Of a stretch of 64,000 bases of DNA, positions 42,504 through 51,150 are shown piece by piece. Within the stretch, counting starts at the first letter, position 1, and every line of letters starts with the position of its first letter. A model generated the notes under the pieces. The model saw only the letters and a program-made list of their open reading frames with translations. It had not been told where the DNA came from and searched no databases. Made by a program: the position numbers and the translations under genes. The stretch is from Pengzhenrongella sicca (GTDB lineage: Bacteria > Actinomycetota > Actinomycetes > Actinomycetales > Cellulomonadaceae). The stretch covers positions 2,480,001 through 2,544,000 of the forward strand of contig NZ_CP071868.1 of assembly GCF_017569225.1 (NCBI RefSeq). Reading direction: 5' to 3'.

Positions 42504-42923
42504 TTAGAAGAAGGAGTAGCCGAGCTCGCCGTCGCTGGGGTCCTCGGCCCGCGGCTCGGTCGACGCGGGGCGGGTCGCGGCGGGGTCGGCGTGGCGGCCG
42601 GCGCGGTCGGAGCGGGTGGTTCGGCCGGCGCGGTCGGTCCGGTCGCTGCGGTCGGCGCGGTCGGCGCGCCAGGCGTCGGTGCGGGCGCGGGCGGCGTCGA
42701 GGTCGGCGTCGCCCAGCAGGCCGTGGCGCAGCTCGCCCTCGCGCTCGGCGAGGCTCGCGCTGAACTCGGCGCGGGCCGAGCGCAGCGCTCCGCCGAGCCC
42801 GGAGACCACGCCGGCCGCCTGCGCGACGCCGGGCGGGGTGTGCGCCTCGACCAGCGCGCGCGACTTGCGCGCCGCGACGACTGCCGCGGCCGCGCCGACG
42901 CCGATCCAGAACAGGCGGCTCAT
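42504..42923 (-). CDS. DUF6167 family protein
   Basis: 139 aa. An N-terminal hydrophobic patch (RLFWIGVGAAAAVVAARKS), a helical middle (LRSARAEFSASLAEREGELRHGLLG) and an Arg/Asp-rich low-complexity tail (RADRADRSDRTDRAGRTTRSD). Conserved in actinobacteria between the DUF948 gene and alaS; function unknown. ATG at 42923 overlaps the DUF948 stop (ATGA). Confidence 0.8.
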   Translation of the reverse strand: MSRLFWIGVGAAAAVVAARKSRALVEAHTPPGVAQAAGVVSGLGGALRSARAEFSASLAEREGELRHGLLGDADLDAARARTDAWRADRADRSDRTDRAGRTTRSDRAGRHADPAATRPASTEPRAEDPSDGELGYSFF

Positions 42924-43288
42924 CGCGCGCTCCGACCCCGGCCCAGGAAGCCGCCGACGGTGCGGCGGACCGCGTAGGAGAACGCGGCGACCTTGACCAT
43001 CGGGCCGCCAACCGTCGCCGCGAACAGCGAGGTCAGCGCGGAGACGTTCTCGCTCACCTGAACCGCGGCGGTGGTGATGGTGTCGACCTTGACGAGCTGG
43101 GTGTTGGCGGACGCGACCGTCGCCGCGGCCTCGTCGAGGATCGGGACGGAGTGGTCGGTGAGCTCCTTGACGGACACCCGGGTCTCGTCGAGAACCCGGC
43201 CGAGCTTCACGAGGGGCACCGCAAGCACGCCCACGAGCAGGACGAACGCGATCGCCGCGATCAGTCCCGCAATGTCTCCGACCGACAT
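42920..43288 (-). CDS. DUF948 domain-containing membrane protein
   Basis: 122 aa. One N-terminal helix (IAGLIAAIAFVLLVGVLAVPLVKL), then a coiled-coil-like region with LDETRVSVKELTDHSVPILDEAAATV typical of DUF948, and a basic C-terminus. General-stress-protein-like; likely a membrane-attached scaffold. GAGGAG seven bases before the ATG at 43288. Probably the first gene of the alaS operon. Confidence 0.85.
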   Translation of the reverse strand: MSVGDIAGLIAAIAFVLLVGVLAVPLVKLGRVLDETRVSVKELTDHSVPILDEAAATVASANTQLVKVDTITTAAVQVSENVSALTSLFAATVGGPMVKVAAFSYAVRRTVGGFLGRGRSAR

Positions 43289-43370
43289 GTTCCGCTCCTC
43301 AACGCTGGCCGTGCACTGTGCCCGGCGGACACCCCGGCGGACCGGGTGAAACCTTACCTGGAACCGCAAA

Positions 43371-43409
43371 CGCCCCGCTCGCAGCCCGAAACGGGATGCG
43401 AACGGGGCG
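43371..43409 (-). terminator. rpsD terminator hairpin
   Basis: CGCCCCGCTCGCA (43371-43383) and TGCGAACGGGGCG (43397-43409) pair with one mismatch; inside the loop CCCG-AAA-CGGG adds a second stem. It begins about 37 bases after the rpsD stop on the minus strand and is followed by TTTGCGGTT, a weak T-tract. Confidence 0.75.
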
Positions 43410-43445
43410 CCTGAGACGCTGCGGCACGAGCCGCTGCGGGATGGA

Positions 43446-44072
43446 TCAGCGGGCGTAGTACTCCACGACCAGCTGGACCTCGCACGTGACGGGGACCTCG
43501 GCGCGCTTCGGGCGACGCGAGAGCACGGAAGTCAGCTTTTCGAGCTGGACCTCCAGGTATCCCGGAACCTTGGGGAGCACGTCGCGGTGGGCGCCAGCTG
43601 CGGCGACCTGGAACGGCACCATGCCCTGGCTCTTCGCCTTGACGGAGATGGTCTGGCCGGGCTTGACGCGGAACGACGGGCGGTCCACGATCTCGCCGTC
43701 GACGAGGATGTGACGGTGCACGACGTCCTGGCGGGCCTGGAGGATCGTGCGGGCGAAGCCGGAGCGCAGCACGAGGGCGTCGAGACGCATCTCGAGGAGC
43801 TCGACCAGCGACTCACCGGTCAGGCCCTTCTCCTTGCGGGCGTCCTCGAATGCACGGGCCATCTGCTTCTCGCGGATGCCGTACTGGGCGCGCAGACGCT
43901 GCTTCTCCCGGAGGCGGACGGCGTAGTCCGACTCGGTGCGGCGACGGGCGCGGCCGTGCTCGCCGGGCGGGTACGGCCGCTTCTCGAAGTGCTTGACGGC
44001 CTTCGGCGTGAGGGCCAGCCCCAGGGCGCGCGAGAGGCGCACCTGACGGCGCGAACGAGTAACACTGCTCAC
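43446..44072 (-). CDS. rpsD: 30S ribosomal protein S4
   Basis: 208 aa. VRLSRALGLALTPKAVKHFE, YPPGEHGRARRR, YGIREKQMARAFE, and the S4 RNA-binding domain RLDALVLRSGFARTILQARQDVVHRHILVDGEIVDRPSFRVKPG. The N-terminal zinc Cys set is absent, the C-minus form. GTG at 44072 chosen: AGGAAG eight bases upstream and the correct length; an ATG ten codons upstream would add an unrelated leader. Monocistronic here, apart from the rpsM/rpsK/rpoA operon. Confidence 0.96.
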   Translation of the reverse strand: MSSVTRSRRQVRLSRALGLALTPKAVKHFEKRPYPPGEHGRARRRTESDYAVRLREKQRLRAQYGIREKQMARAFEDARKEKGLTGESLVELLEMRLDALVLRSGFARTILQARQDVVHRHILVDGEIVDRPSFRVKPGQTISVKAKSQGMVPFQVAAAGAHRDVLPKVPGYLEVQLEKLTSVLSRRPKRAEVPVTCEVQLVVEYYAR

Positions 44073-44230
44073 TAGCGATACTTCCTGTCGTTGATACGTC
44101 ACACCCGCGGGAGGTTCCGGCGGGCGTGGGGCCGACCTGCGCGAGCTTCCGCGCGGCTAAGACCCCAGGTCGAGCATGGGCGAACCGCCCAAGCAACCCC
44201 GCAACACTACCGCACCCCCGCCTCCGCCCG

Positions 44231-44277
44231 CGTTTGGGCCGATTCTGCTCGCTTTTCGATCCGATTCGGCCCAAACG
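44231..44277. repeat. Left flanking hairpin of the DUF559 gene
   Basis: CGTTTGGGCCGA (44231-44242) and TCGGCCCAAACG (44266-44277) are perfect 12-bp inverted repeats with 23 bases between. The same left arm reappears at the other side of the DUF559 gene. Confidence 0.85.
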
Positions 44278-44384
44278 TCGGGCAGCCGGCGGGCGGCCGA
44301 CCCGTGGGCGGTGGCGAGGGGCGCGGGTGCACAGGGGTGCGGGCGATGGTCGCGGCGGGCGCGGGCGCGGGCGAGCGTGGGGCG

Positions 44385-45287
44385 ATGACGACGTTCCCGC
44401 GGGACTGGGTGCCGCCGGTCGCGCGCCGTCAGAGCGGTCTCTTCACGTCCGAGCAGGCGTGCGCGGCGGGCATGACGGCCGCGCAGGTCCGGCGGCGCCG
44501 CACCAACGGCACGTGGAACCTGATCGTCGGCGCAGCGCTCGCCCCGGCGACGCTCGCGATCACCGCCTGGACCCGCGCGCAGGGTGCTGCCCTGACGTGG
44601 CCGCGCGCCGTCGTGTGCCTCGGCAGCGCGGCGGCGATCTACCGGCTGCCCGTCCCGGCGGACGCCGCCGTGCACGTCAGCGTCCAGGTGCACCGCCGAG
44701 ATCGCTACAACCTGCGCGCACACCAGCTCCAGCTGGAACCCGTCGACGTGACGCGCAGCGGGATCGCGCTGATCACGACGCGCAGCCGCACGCTGTTCGA
44801 CTGCCTCGGCCGGTTCGCGGCTGCGGATTCAGACGCCCTGCTGAGCTGGGCGGTCACCCGCGAGCTGATCACCGCGGAGGAGCTCGACCGCGCGATCGCC
44901 GAGCGACCGAAGTGGTGGGGCAACGTCCGCCGTCGCCAGGCCGCCCAGGACGCCCGCGCCGGAGCCCTCGGCCCGGCGGAGCGCCGGCTGCACGCGATCC
45001 TGCGCGCCGCCGGCCTGACCGGTTGGCACGGCGATCGGCAGGTCTGGGACCAGGACGGTCTGATCGGGCGCGCCGACGTGCTCTTCGAGGCCGAGCGGCT
45101 GGTGATCGAGATCGATGGGTTCGCGTACCACGGTCGGGCGCGCTTCCAAGAGGACCGGACCCGACAGAACCGCCTCGTCAACGCTGGCCACACGGTCCTC
45201 CGCTTCACGTGGGCCGACGTGACCGACCGCCCGGAAGCGGTGCTCCGCGAAATCCGCCGAGCGCTCGCACGTTTGGGCCGAAAGTGA
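44385..45287 (+). CDS. DUF559 endonuclease-domain protein with AbiEi-like N-terminal region
   Basis: 300 aa. Residues about 10-60 resemble the winged helix of AbiEi-type proteins (RRQSGLFTSEQACAAGMTAAQVRRRRTNG), the middle has the transcription-factor-like GIALITTRSRTLFDCLGRF, and residues about 215-295 are a DUF559/very-short-patch-repair-like PD-(D/E)xK domain: ADVLFEAERLVIEIDGFAYHGR with Asp, Glu-x-Asp, then ENRTRQN-like EDRTRQNRLVNAGHTVLRFTW. These proteins are multicopy in actinobacteria and unassigned; a DNA-targeting or defence role is plausible. ATG 44385. Flanked on both sides by matching inverted repeats, suggesting a mobile unit. Confidence 0.8.
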   Translation: MTTFPRDWVPPVARRQSGLFTSEQACAAGMTAAQVRRRRTNGTWNLIVGAALAPATLAITAWTRAQGAALTWPRAVVCLGSAAAIYRLPVPADAAVHVSVQVHRRDRYNLRAHQLQLEPVDVTRSGIALITTRSRTLFDCLGRFAAADSDALLSWAVTRELITAEELDRAIAERPKWWGNVRRRQAAQDARAGALGPAERRLHAILRAAGLTGWHGDRQVWDQDGLIGRADVLFEAERLVIEIDGFAYHGRARFQEDRTRQNRLVNAGHTVLRFTWADVTDRPEAVLREIRRALARLGRK

Positions 45288-45312
45288 TCGCCAGACGAGC
45301 GGATTCGGCCCA
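45270..45312. repeat. Right flanking hairpin of the DUF559 gene
   Basis: CGTTTGGGCCGA at 45270-45281, identical to the left copy, overlaps the last codons and stop of the gene and pairs with TCGGCCCA at 45305-45312. It also lies in the convergent space before the rarA 3' end, so it could terminate both genes. Confidence 0.8.
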
Positions 45313-45322
45313 TTCTCGCGGG

Positions 45323-46744
45323 TCAGCGGTTGAGGATCGCGCGGATCGCCGCTAGGCGGTCCGTTACCTGGCGTTCGTAGCCGCGGTCGCTCGGGGTGTA
45401 GTAGCGGGTGCCCTCGAGGACGTCGGGCAGGTACTGCTGGGCGGCGACGCCGTGCGGCTCGTCGTGCGAGTACACGTACCCCTTGCCGTGGCCGATCTTC
45501 TCCGCGCCGGCGTAGTGCGCGTCGCGAAGGTGCGCGGGGACCGAGCCGATCTTGCCCGCGCGCACGTCCGCGATCGCCGCGTTGATGCCGTTGTACGACG
45601 CGTTCGACTTCGGCGCCGTCGCGACGTGCACGACCGCCTCCGCGAGGATGATCCGGCCCTCCGGCATGCCGATGAGCGCGACGGCCTGCATCGCGGCGAC
45701 GGCGGTCTGCAGCGCGCTCGGGTCCGCCATCCCCACGTCCTCCGACGCCGCGATCACGATGCGCCGGGCGATGAACCGCGGGTCCTCCCCCGCGGTGATC
45801 ATCCGGGCCAGGTAGTGCAGCGCGGCGTCCACGTCGGAGCCGCGCATCGACTTGATGAACGCGCTGATCACGTCATAGTGCTGGTCGCCGTCGCGGTCGT
45901 AGCGCACCGCCGCGACGTCGATCGCGCGCTCCATCGTCTGCAGGTCGACGACGACGGCGTCGCCCGCCACCGCCTGCCCCGTGCCGGCCCCGCCGTCGGA
46001 CAGCCCCGCCCCGCCCGCCGGCCCCGCGCCGTCGGACAACGCCGCCCCGGCGGCCGCCTCGAGGATCGTCAACGCCTTGCGTGCGTCGCCGCCGGCGAGG
46101 CGCAGCAGGTGCTCCTCGGCGGCGTCGTCGAGGGTGATCGCGCCCGCGAGCCCGCGCTCGTCGGTGATCGCGCGGTGCACGAGCACGCGCACGTCGGCCG
46201 ACTCGAGCGGGCGCAGCGTGAGCAGCAGCGACCGGGACAGCAGCGGCGAGATCACCGAGAAGCTCGGGTTCTCGGTCGTGGCAGCCACGAGGGTGACCCA
46301 GCGGTTCTCGACCGCGGGCAGCAGCGCGTCCTGCTGCGCCTTGGTGAACCGGTGCACCTCGTCGATGAAGAGCACCGTCTCGCCGCCGCGCGTCGCGAGC
46401 CGGCGCCGCGCGTCGTCGATCACCGCGCGCAGGTCCTTGACGCCGGCCGTCACGGCCGAGAGCTCGACGAACCGACGCTTCGAGGTCGCGGCGATGAGGT
46501 AGGCCAGCGTCGTCTTGCCCGTGCCCGGCGGACCCCAGAGCACGACGGAGGTCGGGGTCGCGCGGCGCGAGGCGTCGTCGGCGGGCTCGACGAGCCGGCG
46601 CAGCGGCGAGCCCGAGACGAGCAGATGCCCCTGACCAGCCACCTCGGCGATCGAGGCCGGGCGCATGCGCACCGCGAGCGGGGCGTTCGGCGCCGCGGTC
46701 GGGAGGCCGTCCACGGTGGTGGTGGCTGCGTCGAACAGATCCAT
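45323..46744 (-). CDS. rarA: Replication-associated recombination protein A
   Basis: 473 aa, AAA+ clamp-loader-like ATPase (MgsA/WRNIP1 family) acting at stalled forks. Walker [10 protein letters not shown] at 71-79, Walker [19 protein letters not shown], sensor 1 [13 protein letters not shown], tetramerisation domain [29 protein letters not shown] and C-terminal [15 protein letters not shown] Gly/Ala insert ([20 protein letters not shown]) lengthens the lid. ATG 46744 is supported by MDLFDAA at the family start. Confidence 0.95.
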   Translation of the reverse strand: MDLFDAATTTVDGLPTAAPNAPLAVRMRPASIAEVAGQGHLLVSGSPLRRLVEPADDASRRATPTSVVLWGPPGTGKTTLAYLIAATSKRRFVELSAVTAGVKDLRAVIDDARRRLATRGGETVLFIDEVHRFTKAQQDALLPAVENRWVTLVAATTENPSFSVISPLLSRSLLLTLRPLESADVRVLVHRAITDERGLAGAITLDDAAEEHLLRLAGGDARKALTILEAAAGAALSDGAGPAGGAGLSDGGAGTGQAVAGDAVVVDLQTMERAIDVAAVRYDRDGDQHYDVISAFIKSMRGSDVDAALHYLARMITAGEDPRFIARRIVIAASEDVGMADPSALQTAVAAMQAVALIGMPEGRIILAEAVVHVATAPKSNASYNGINAAIADVRAGKIGSVPAHLRDAHYAGAEKIGHGKGYVYSHDEPHGVAAQQYLPDVLEGTRYYTPSDRGYERQVTDRLAAIRAILNR

Positions 46745-46839
46745 GCGCCCGAGCGTACGCACGCGTGCCGACACCCCGGACCAGCCCCGTGATCCACCGC
46801 CCCAGCGGGGCGATAGCGCCCCGGAGCCGATCACCTGCG

Positions 46840-49086
46840 ATGCTGACCCGCGTGTTCGCCAGCCTCGGTCGCCGCGTCGCCCGCCATCCACTCCGGACCA
46901 TCGCCGTGTGGGCGGTGGTCACCGCGCTCGGTTTCGGCCTCGCGATCTTCGGCCTGGGCGGCGAGAACCTGTTCGACCGGCTGACCACCGGGGAGCCCGG
47001 CGTGCCCGGCTCCGACAGCGACATCGCCAGTTCCACGCTCGCGGACGCCTCGACGCAGGGCGAGCAGCTCACGCTCGTCCTGGCCGGCGCCGCGCCGGAG
47101 GCGGAGGGCGTCGCGGACGCGATGACCGCGGCCCACACCGACCTGGCCGCGATCCCCGGGGTCGCGACCGTCATCGACCCCCTCGTGCTGCCGGACGGCC
47201 CGGCCAACCCGGCCGCCGCCCCGCTGATCGCCGCGGACGGCGACGGCTTCCTCGTCGTCGTGGAGCTCGAACGTGGGCTCGACGAGGCCGAGTCCGAGCG
47301 CGCCCTTGCCGCGGTCGAGGAGCGCCTCGGCCAGGTCCCCGCCGAGCTGGCCGACGTCGCCCCCGGGGCGACGGGCCTCGTGGGCGGCACGACGCTCATC
47401 GTCGACACCATCACCGACCAGGTCGAGCAGGACCTCACGACCGGCGAGGCCGTCGCGCTGCCGATCGCGCTGCTGATCATGGTGCTCGTCTTCGGCGGCT
47501 TCATGGCGGCGTCGATGCCCATGGTCGGCGCGATCGCCTCGATCGCGGGCGGGCTCGGCGCCCTGCTCGGCTTCTCCTACCTGATCGACCTCGACTCCTC
47601 GGTCGTCAACGTCGTCACGATCCTCGGCCTCGGCCTGTCCATCGACTACGGGCTGCTGATCGTCTCGCGGTTCCGCGAGGAGCTCCACCGCCTCCTGGAC
47701 GCCGACGACGGCGCCTCGTCCCGGCGTCGGCGTGGCGACGGGGCGGTCACCACCGCGCTCGTGCGCACGATGTCGACCGCGGGCCGGACCGTCGCCTTCT
47801 CCGCCCTGACGGTCGCGATCTCCATCGCCGGCCTCATCGTGTTCCAGCCGCAGATCCTGCGCTCGTTCGGGGCCGCGGGCGTCGCGGTCATCGTCATCGC
47901 CGTGGCCAGCGCGCTCACCCTCGTGCCCGCGATGCTCGCGCTGTTCGGGCGGCGGTTGATGGGCACCGGCGTCGTCAGCCGGATCCCCGGCCTGCGCTCG
48001 ATCCTCGCCCGCACCGCCGACGTGCAGTCCGAGGAGGGCTCCTTCTCGCGGCTCGCGGCGCGGGTGCAGCGCCGCCCGTGGCTCGTGCTCGGCGGGGTGC
48101 TCGCCCTCCTCGCGGTGCTCGCGCTGCCGTTGACCCAGCTCGCGCTGCGCAACTCCACGACCGAGCTGCTCCCGCTCGGCAGCACCCAGCGGGAGTACGT
48201 GCAGGCGCTCGGGGAGAACTATCCGGCCGCGACGTCGCCCGCCGTCGTCGTCGTCGCGCAGACCACGCTCGAGAGCGCGCAGGCCTGGACGGCCGAGCTG
48301 GCCGAGCTCGACTCCGTCGCCTCGGTGGACGCGCCGATCGCGATCGGCTCCGACGTCATGATCGGCATCCGGCCGGACACGGACGACCCCGGCGGCGCTG
48401 TCGCCGCCGACGTCGTGCACGCCGTCCGCGCGCTCGACCCCGGCTTCCAGACATGGGTGACCGGGCAAGCCGCGGGGCAGATCGACTTCACGGCGGCGCT
48501 CGTGGACCGCCTGCCCTGGGCCGCCGGGATCGTTGTTCTGGCGACGTTCGTGCTGCTGTTCCTCATGACGGGCTCGGTCGTGATCCCGATCAAGGCGCTG
48601 CTCACCAACATCATCTCGTTGGCGGCGTCCCTCGGCGTGCTCGTGTGGGTGTTCCAGGACGGGAACCTGTCCGGGGTGCTCAACTTCGTCTCGACCGGCG
48701 GGATCGAGACCTACGTCGTCGCGCTCGTCGTCGCGTTCGCGTTCGGGCTGGCGATGGACTACGAGGTGTTCCTGCTCTCGCGGATCAAGGAGCTGCACGA
48801 CGCCGGGTACTCCAACGACGACGCGGTGCGCCTGGGCCTGCAGCGATCGGGCCGCATCATCACGTCGGCCGCGGCGATCATCATCGTGGTCTTCACCGGC
48901 TTCGTGTTCGGCAAGCTGCTGGTCATCAAGGAGGTCGGGTTCTCCCTCGCCGTCGCGGTGCTCATCGACGCGACGCTCGTGCGGCTGCTCCTGGTTCCGG
49001 CCACGATGACGCTGCTCGGCAAGTGGAACTGGTGGTCGCCGACGTTCCTGACGCGCCTGTACGAGAAGCTCGCCATCTCGCACTGA
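46840..49086 (+). CDS. MMPL-family RND transporter
   Basis: 748 aa, two six-helix halves each with an extracellular loop domain, 11-12 membrane segments. [19 protein letters not shown] precedes the first RND core; [20 protein letters not shown] and [20 protein letters not shown] carry the paired Asp-Tyr proton-relay motifs of MmpL proteins. Probably exports a lipid or hydrophobic compound; no biosynthetic neighbours to specify which. ATG at 46840 begins the basic pre-helix; an upstream in-frame ATG (46765) would add 25 residues through a hairpin-rich promoter. Divergent from rarA. Confidence 0.9.
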   Translation: MLTRVFASLGRRVARHPLRTIAVWAVVTALGFGLAIFGLGGENLFDRLTTGEPGVPGSDSDIASSTLADASTQGEQLTLVLAGAAPEAEGVADAMTAAHTDLAAIPGVATVIDPLVLPDGPANPAAAPLIAADGDGFLVVVELERGLDEAESERALAAVEERLGQVPAELADVAPGATGLVGGTTLIVDTITDQVEQDLTTGEAVALPIALLIMVLVFGGFMAASMPMVGAIASIAGGLGALLGFSYLIDLDSSVVNVVTILGLGLSIDYGLLIVSRFREELHRLLDADDGASSRRRRGDGAVTTALVRTMSTAGRTVAFSALTVAISIAGLIVFQPQILRSFGAAGVAVIVIAVASALTLVPAMLALFGRRLMGTGVVSRIPGLRSILARTADVQSEEGSFSRLAARVQRRPWLVLGGVLALLAVLALPLTQLALRNSTTELLPLGSTQREYVQALGENYPAATSPAVVVVAQTTLESAQAWTAELAELDSVASVDAPIAIGSDVMIGIRPDTDDPGGAVAADVVHAVRALDPGFQTWVTGQAAGQIDFTAALVDRLPWAAGIVVLATFVLLFLMTGSVVIPIKALLTNIISLAASLGVLVWVFQDGNLSGVLNFVSTGGIETYVVALVVAFAFGLAMDYEVFLLSRIKELHDAGYSNDDAVRLGLQRSGRIITSAAAIIIVVFTGFVFGKLLVIKEVGFSLAVAVLIDATLVRLLLVPATMTLLGKWNWWSPTFLTRLYEKLAISH

Positions 49087-49108
49087 GAGCACCCGCCCGG
49101 GAACCGGA

Positions 49109-49125
49109 ATACTCCCTAGGGGTCT
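49109..49125 (+). promoter_or_regulatory. CsoR-family-like operator in the monooxygenase promoter
   Basis: ATACTCCCTAGGGGTCT resembles ATACCCC-TAGGGGTAT sites bound by CsoR-type repressors (copper, persulfide or formaldehyde sensors), with 5 of 7 half-site positions symmetric. A TAGGCT -10 element follows at 49131-49136, 40 bases before the gene start. The regulator is not in the window. Confidence 0.35.
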
Positions 49126-49175
49126 GTGGTTAGGCTCGATGTACATGCAGACGCATCGACTTAAGGCGGGACACC

Positions 49176-50348
49176 ATGCAGTTCGGCATCTTCTCCGTCG
49201 GGGACGTCACGACCGACCCGACCACGGGGCGCACACCGACCGAGGTTGAGCGCATCAAAGCGATGATCGCGATCGCGCAGAAGGCCGAGGAGGTCGGGCT
49301 GGACGTGTTCGCCACGGGCGAGCACCACAACCCGCCGTTCGTGCCGTCGTCGCCGACGACGCTGCTCGGCTACCTGGCCGCGAAGACGACCACGCTGCAG
49401 CTGTCGACCGCGACCACGCTGATCACGACGAACGACCCGGTCAAGATCGCCGAGGACTACGCGATGCTCCAGGTCATCTCCGACGGCCGCATCGACCTCA
49501 TGATGGGCCGCGGCAACACCGGCCCCGTGTACCCCTGGTTCGGCAAGGACATCCGGCAGGGCATCAACCTCGCGCTCGAGAACTACGCCCTGCTGCGCAA
49601 GCTGTGGGACGAGGACGTCGTGGACTGGCAGGGCACGTTCCGCACGCCGCTGCAGGGCTTCACCTCCACGCCGCGCCCGCTCGATGGCGTCGCGCCCTTC
49701 GTCTGGCACGGCTCCATCCGCAGCCCCGAGATCGCCGAGCAGGCGGCCTACTACGGCGACGGGTTCTTCCACAACAACATCTTCTGGCCCATCGAGCACA
49801 CCAAGTCGATGGTCGCGTACTACCGCAAGCGCTTCGAGCACTACGGGCACGGCACCGCCGACCAGGCGATCGTCGGCCTCGGCGGGCAGGTGTTCCTGCA
49901 CAAGAGCTCGCAGGAGGCGGTCCGGCAGTTCCGGCCGTACTTCGACAACGCGCCCGTGTACGGCCACGGCCCCACGCTCGAGGAGTTCACCGCGCAGACG
50001 CCGCTGACTGTGGGCAGCCCGCAGGAGGTCATCGACCGGTACGCGTCGATGCGCGACGACGTCGGCGACTACCAGCGCCAGCTGTTCCTCATGGACCACG
50101 CCGGCCTGCCGCTGAAGACCGTGCTCGAACAGCTGGACATCCTCGGCGGGGAGGTCGTGCCAGTGCTCCGGCGCGAGCTCGCCGTGGGTCGCCCCGCGCA
50201 CGTGCCCGACGCGCCCACGCACGCCTCGCTCGTCGAGGCTCGCCGCGCCGCCGGGCAGGCCGCTCCCGAGCAGCACGCCGTCGCCGCGGACCGCTGGACC
50301 GGCCACACCGCCGAGCAGGACGTCGCGACGGCGCCGACCGGCGCCTAG
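49176..50348 (+). CDS. LLM-class flavin-dependent monooxygenase, CE1758 family
   Basis: 390 aa, luciferase-like TIM barrel. MQFGIFSVGDVTTDPTTGRTP at the N-terminus, LDVFATGEHHNPPFVPSSPTTLL, DGRIDLMMGRGNTGPVYPWFG, and the GDGFFHNNIFWPIEHT loop. Uses reduced FMN and oxygen on an unknown substrate. The following gene is the matching FMN reductase of the CE1759 family, making a two-component pair. ATG at 49176 preceded by GGCGGGA. The last 40 residues are Ala-rich and probably disordered. Confidence 0.9.
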   Translation: MQFGIFSVGDVTTDPTTGRTPTEVERIKAMIAIAQKAEEVGLDVFATGEHHNPPFVPSSPTTLLGYLAAKTTTLQLSTATTLITTNDPVKIAEDYAMLQVISDGRIDLMMGRGNTGPVYPWFGKDIRQGINLALENYALLRKLWDEDVVDWQGTFRTPLQGFTSTPRPLDGVAPFVWHGSIRSPEIAEQAAYYGDGFFHNNIFWPIEHTKSMVAYYRKRFEHYGHGTADQAIVGLGGQVFLHKSSQEAVRQFRPYFDNAPVYGHGPTLEEFTAQTPLTVGSPQEVIDRYASMRDDVGDYQRQLFLMDHAGLPLKTVLEQLDILGGEVVPVLRRELAVGRPAHVPDAPTHASLVEARRAAGQAAPEQHAVAADRWTGHTAEQDVATAPTGA

Positions 50349-50415
50349 GTTCGACCCGGCGCCCAGGGTGGGCGCCGGGCGACCCGCGTCACCCCGGTCG
50401 ATCGCTCTACCCGCA

Positions 50416-50460
50416 CCACCCGCTCCACCCGCTCCACCCGCTCCACCCGCTCCACCCGAA
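50416..50460. repeat. 9-bp tandem array between monooxygenase and reductase
   Basis: Four exact CCACCCGCT units and a fifth ending in CCACCCGAA, 17 bases before the reductase ATG. Strongly strand-biased (C on plus, G on minus). It occupies the spacer where ribosome access to the reductase would be set. Confidence 0.9.
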
Positions 50461-50477
50461 CCGTGAAGGAAGCTGCC

Positions 50478-51095
50478 ATGACCGTCCGCACCATCGCCGT
50501 CGTCTCCGCCGGGCTCGGCCAGCCGTCGTCGACCCGCCTCCTGGCCGACCGTCTGACCGAGGCGACCGTCACGGAGCTCGGCGAGCGCGGGATCACCGCG
50601 ACCGTCGAGACGTTCGAGCTGCGGGACGTCGCCCACGAGATCGTCAACGCGATGCTGACCGGTTTCCCGAGCGGCGACCTGCGCGCCGTGATCGAGTCCG
50701 TGACCGGCGCCGACGGCCTCATCGCGGTCACCCCGATCTTCACGACCTCGTACTCGGGGCTGTTCAAGTCGTTCGTCGACATCCTCGACAAGGAGTCCCT
50801 CGCCGGGACGCCGGTGCTGCTCGGGGCGACGGGCGGCACCCCGCGGCACTCGCTCGCGCTCGAGTACTCGATGCGGCCGCTTTTCACCTACCTGCACGCC
50901 GACGTCGCCCGCACCTCGGTCTTCGCGGCGACGGACGACTGGGCGGGCGTCGCCGACGGCGCGAACCAGCTCCCCGAGCGCATCCGGCGCGCCGGGCGCG
51001 ACCTCGCCGAGATGGTGGCCGCGCGCCAGGACACCGCCCCGGTCGACCTGTACGCGGCGACCCCGTCCTTCGACCAGATGTTCAACCAGCTCTAG
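50478..51095 (+). CDS. NADPH-dependent FMN reductase, CE1759 family
   Basis: 205 aa, flavodoxin-like. SAGLGQPSSTRLLADRL binds the FMN phosphate, VTPIFTTSYSGLFKSFVDIL the isoalloxazine, VLLGATGGTPRHSLALEYSM the last loop. Supplies reduced flavin to the monooxygenase encoded 129 bases upstream. AAGGAAGC ribosome site precedes ATG 50478. Confidence 0.92.
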   Translation: MTVRTIAVVSAGLGQPSSTRLLADRLTEATVTELGERGITATVETFELRDVAHEIVNAMLTGFPSGDLRAVIESVTGADGLIAVTPIFTTSYSGLFKSFVDILDKESLAGTPVLLGATGGTPRHSLALEYSMRPLFTYLHADVARTSVFAATDDWAGVADGANQLPERIRRAGRDLAEMVAARQDTAPVDLYAATPSFDQMFNQL

Positions 51096-51106
51096 CCGGC
51101 CCCGCC

Positions 51107-51138
51107 GCCGACCCGCCCTCGGCGAGGGGTGGGTCGGC
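51107..51138. terminator. Bidirectional hairpin between FMN reductase and aspS
   Basis: GCCGACCC-G-CCC (51107-51118) pairs with GGGG-T-GGGTCGGC (51126-51138) around a short loop, in the 55-base gap between two convergent genes. Confidence 0.6.
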
Positions 51139-51150
51139 GAGGCGTGGCTG

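Noticed and set aside
39264-42977. 1237-codon open frame antisense to alaS and ruvX
   Set aside because: High-GC shadow of alaS; Arg/Asp/Val-rich translation without motifs.
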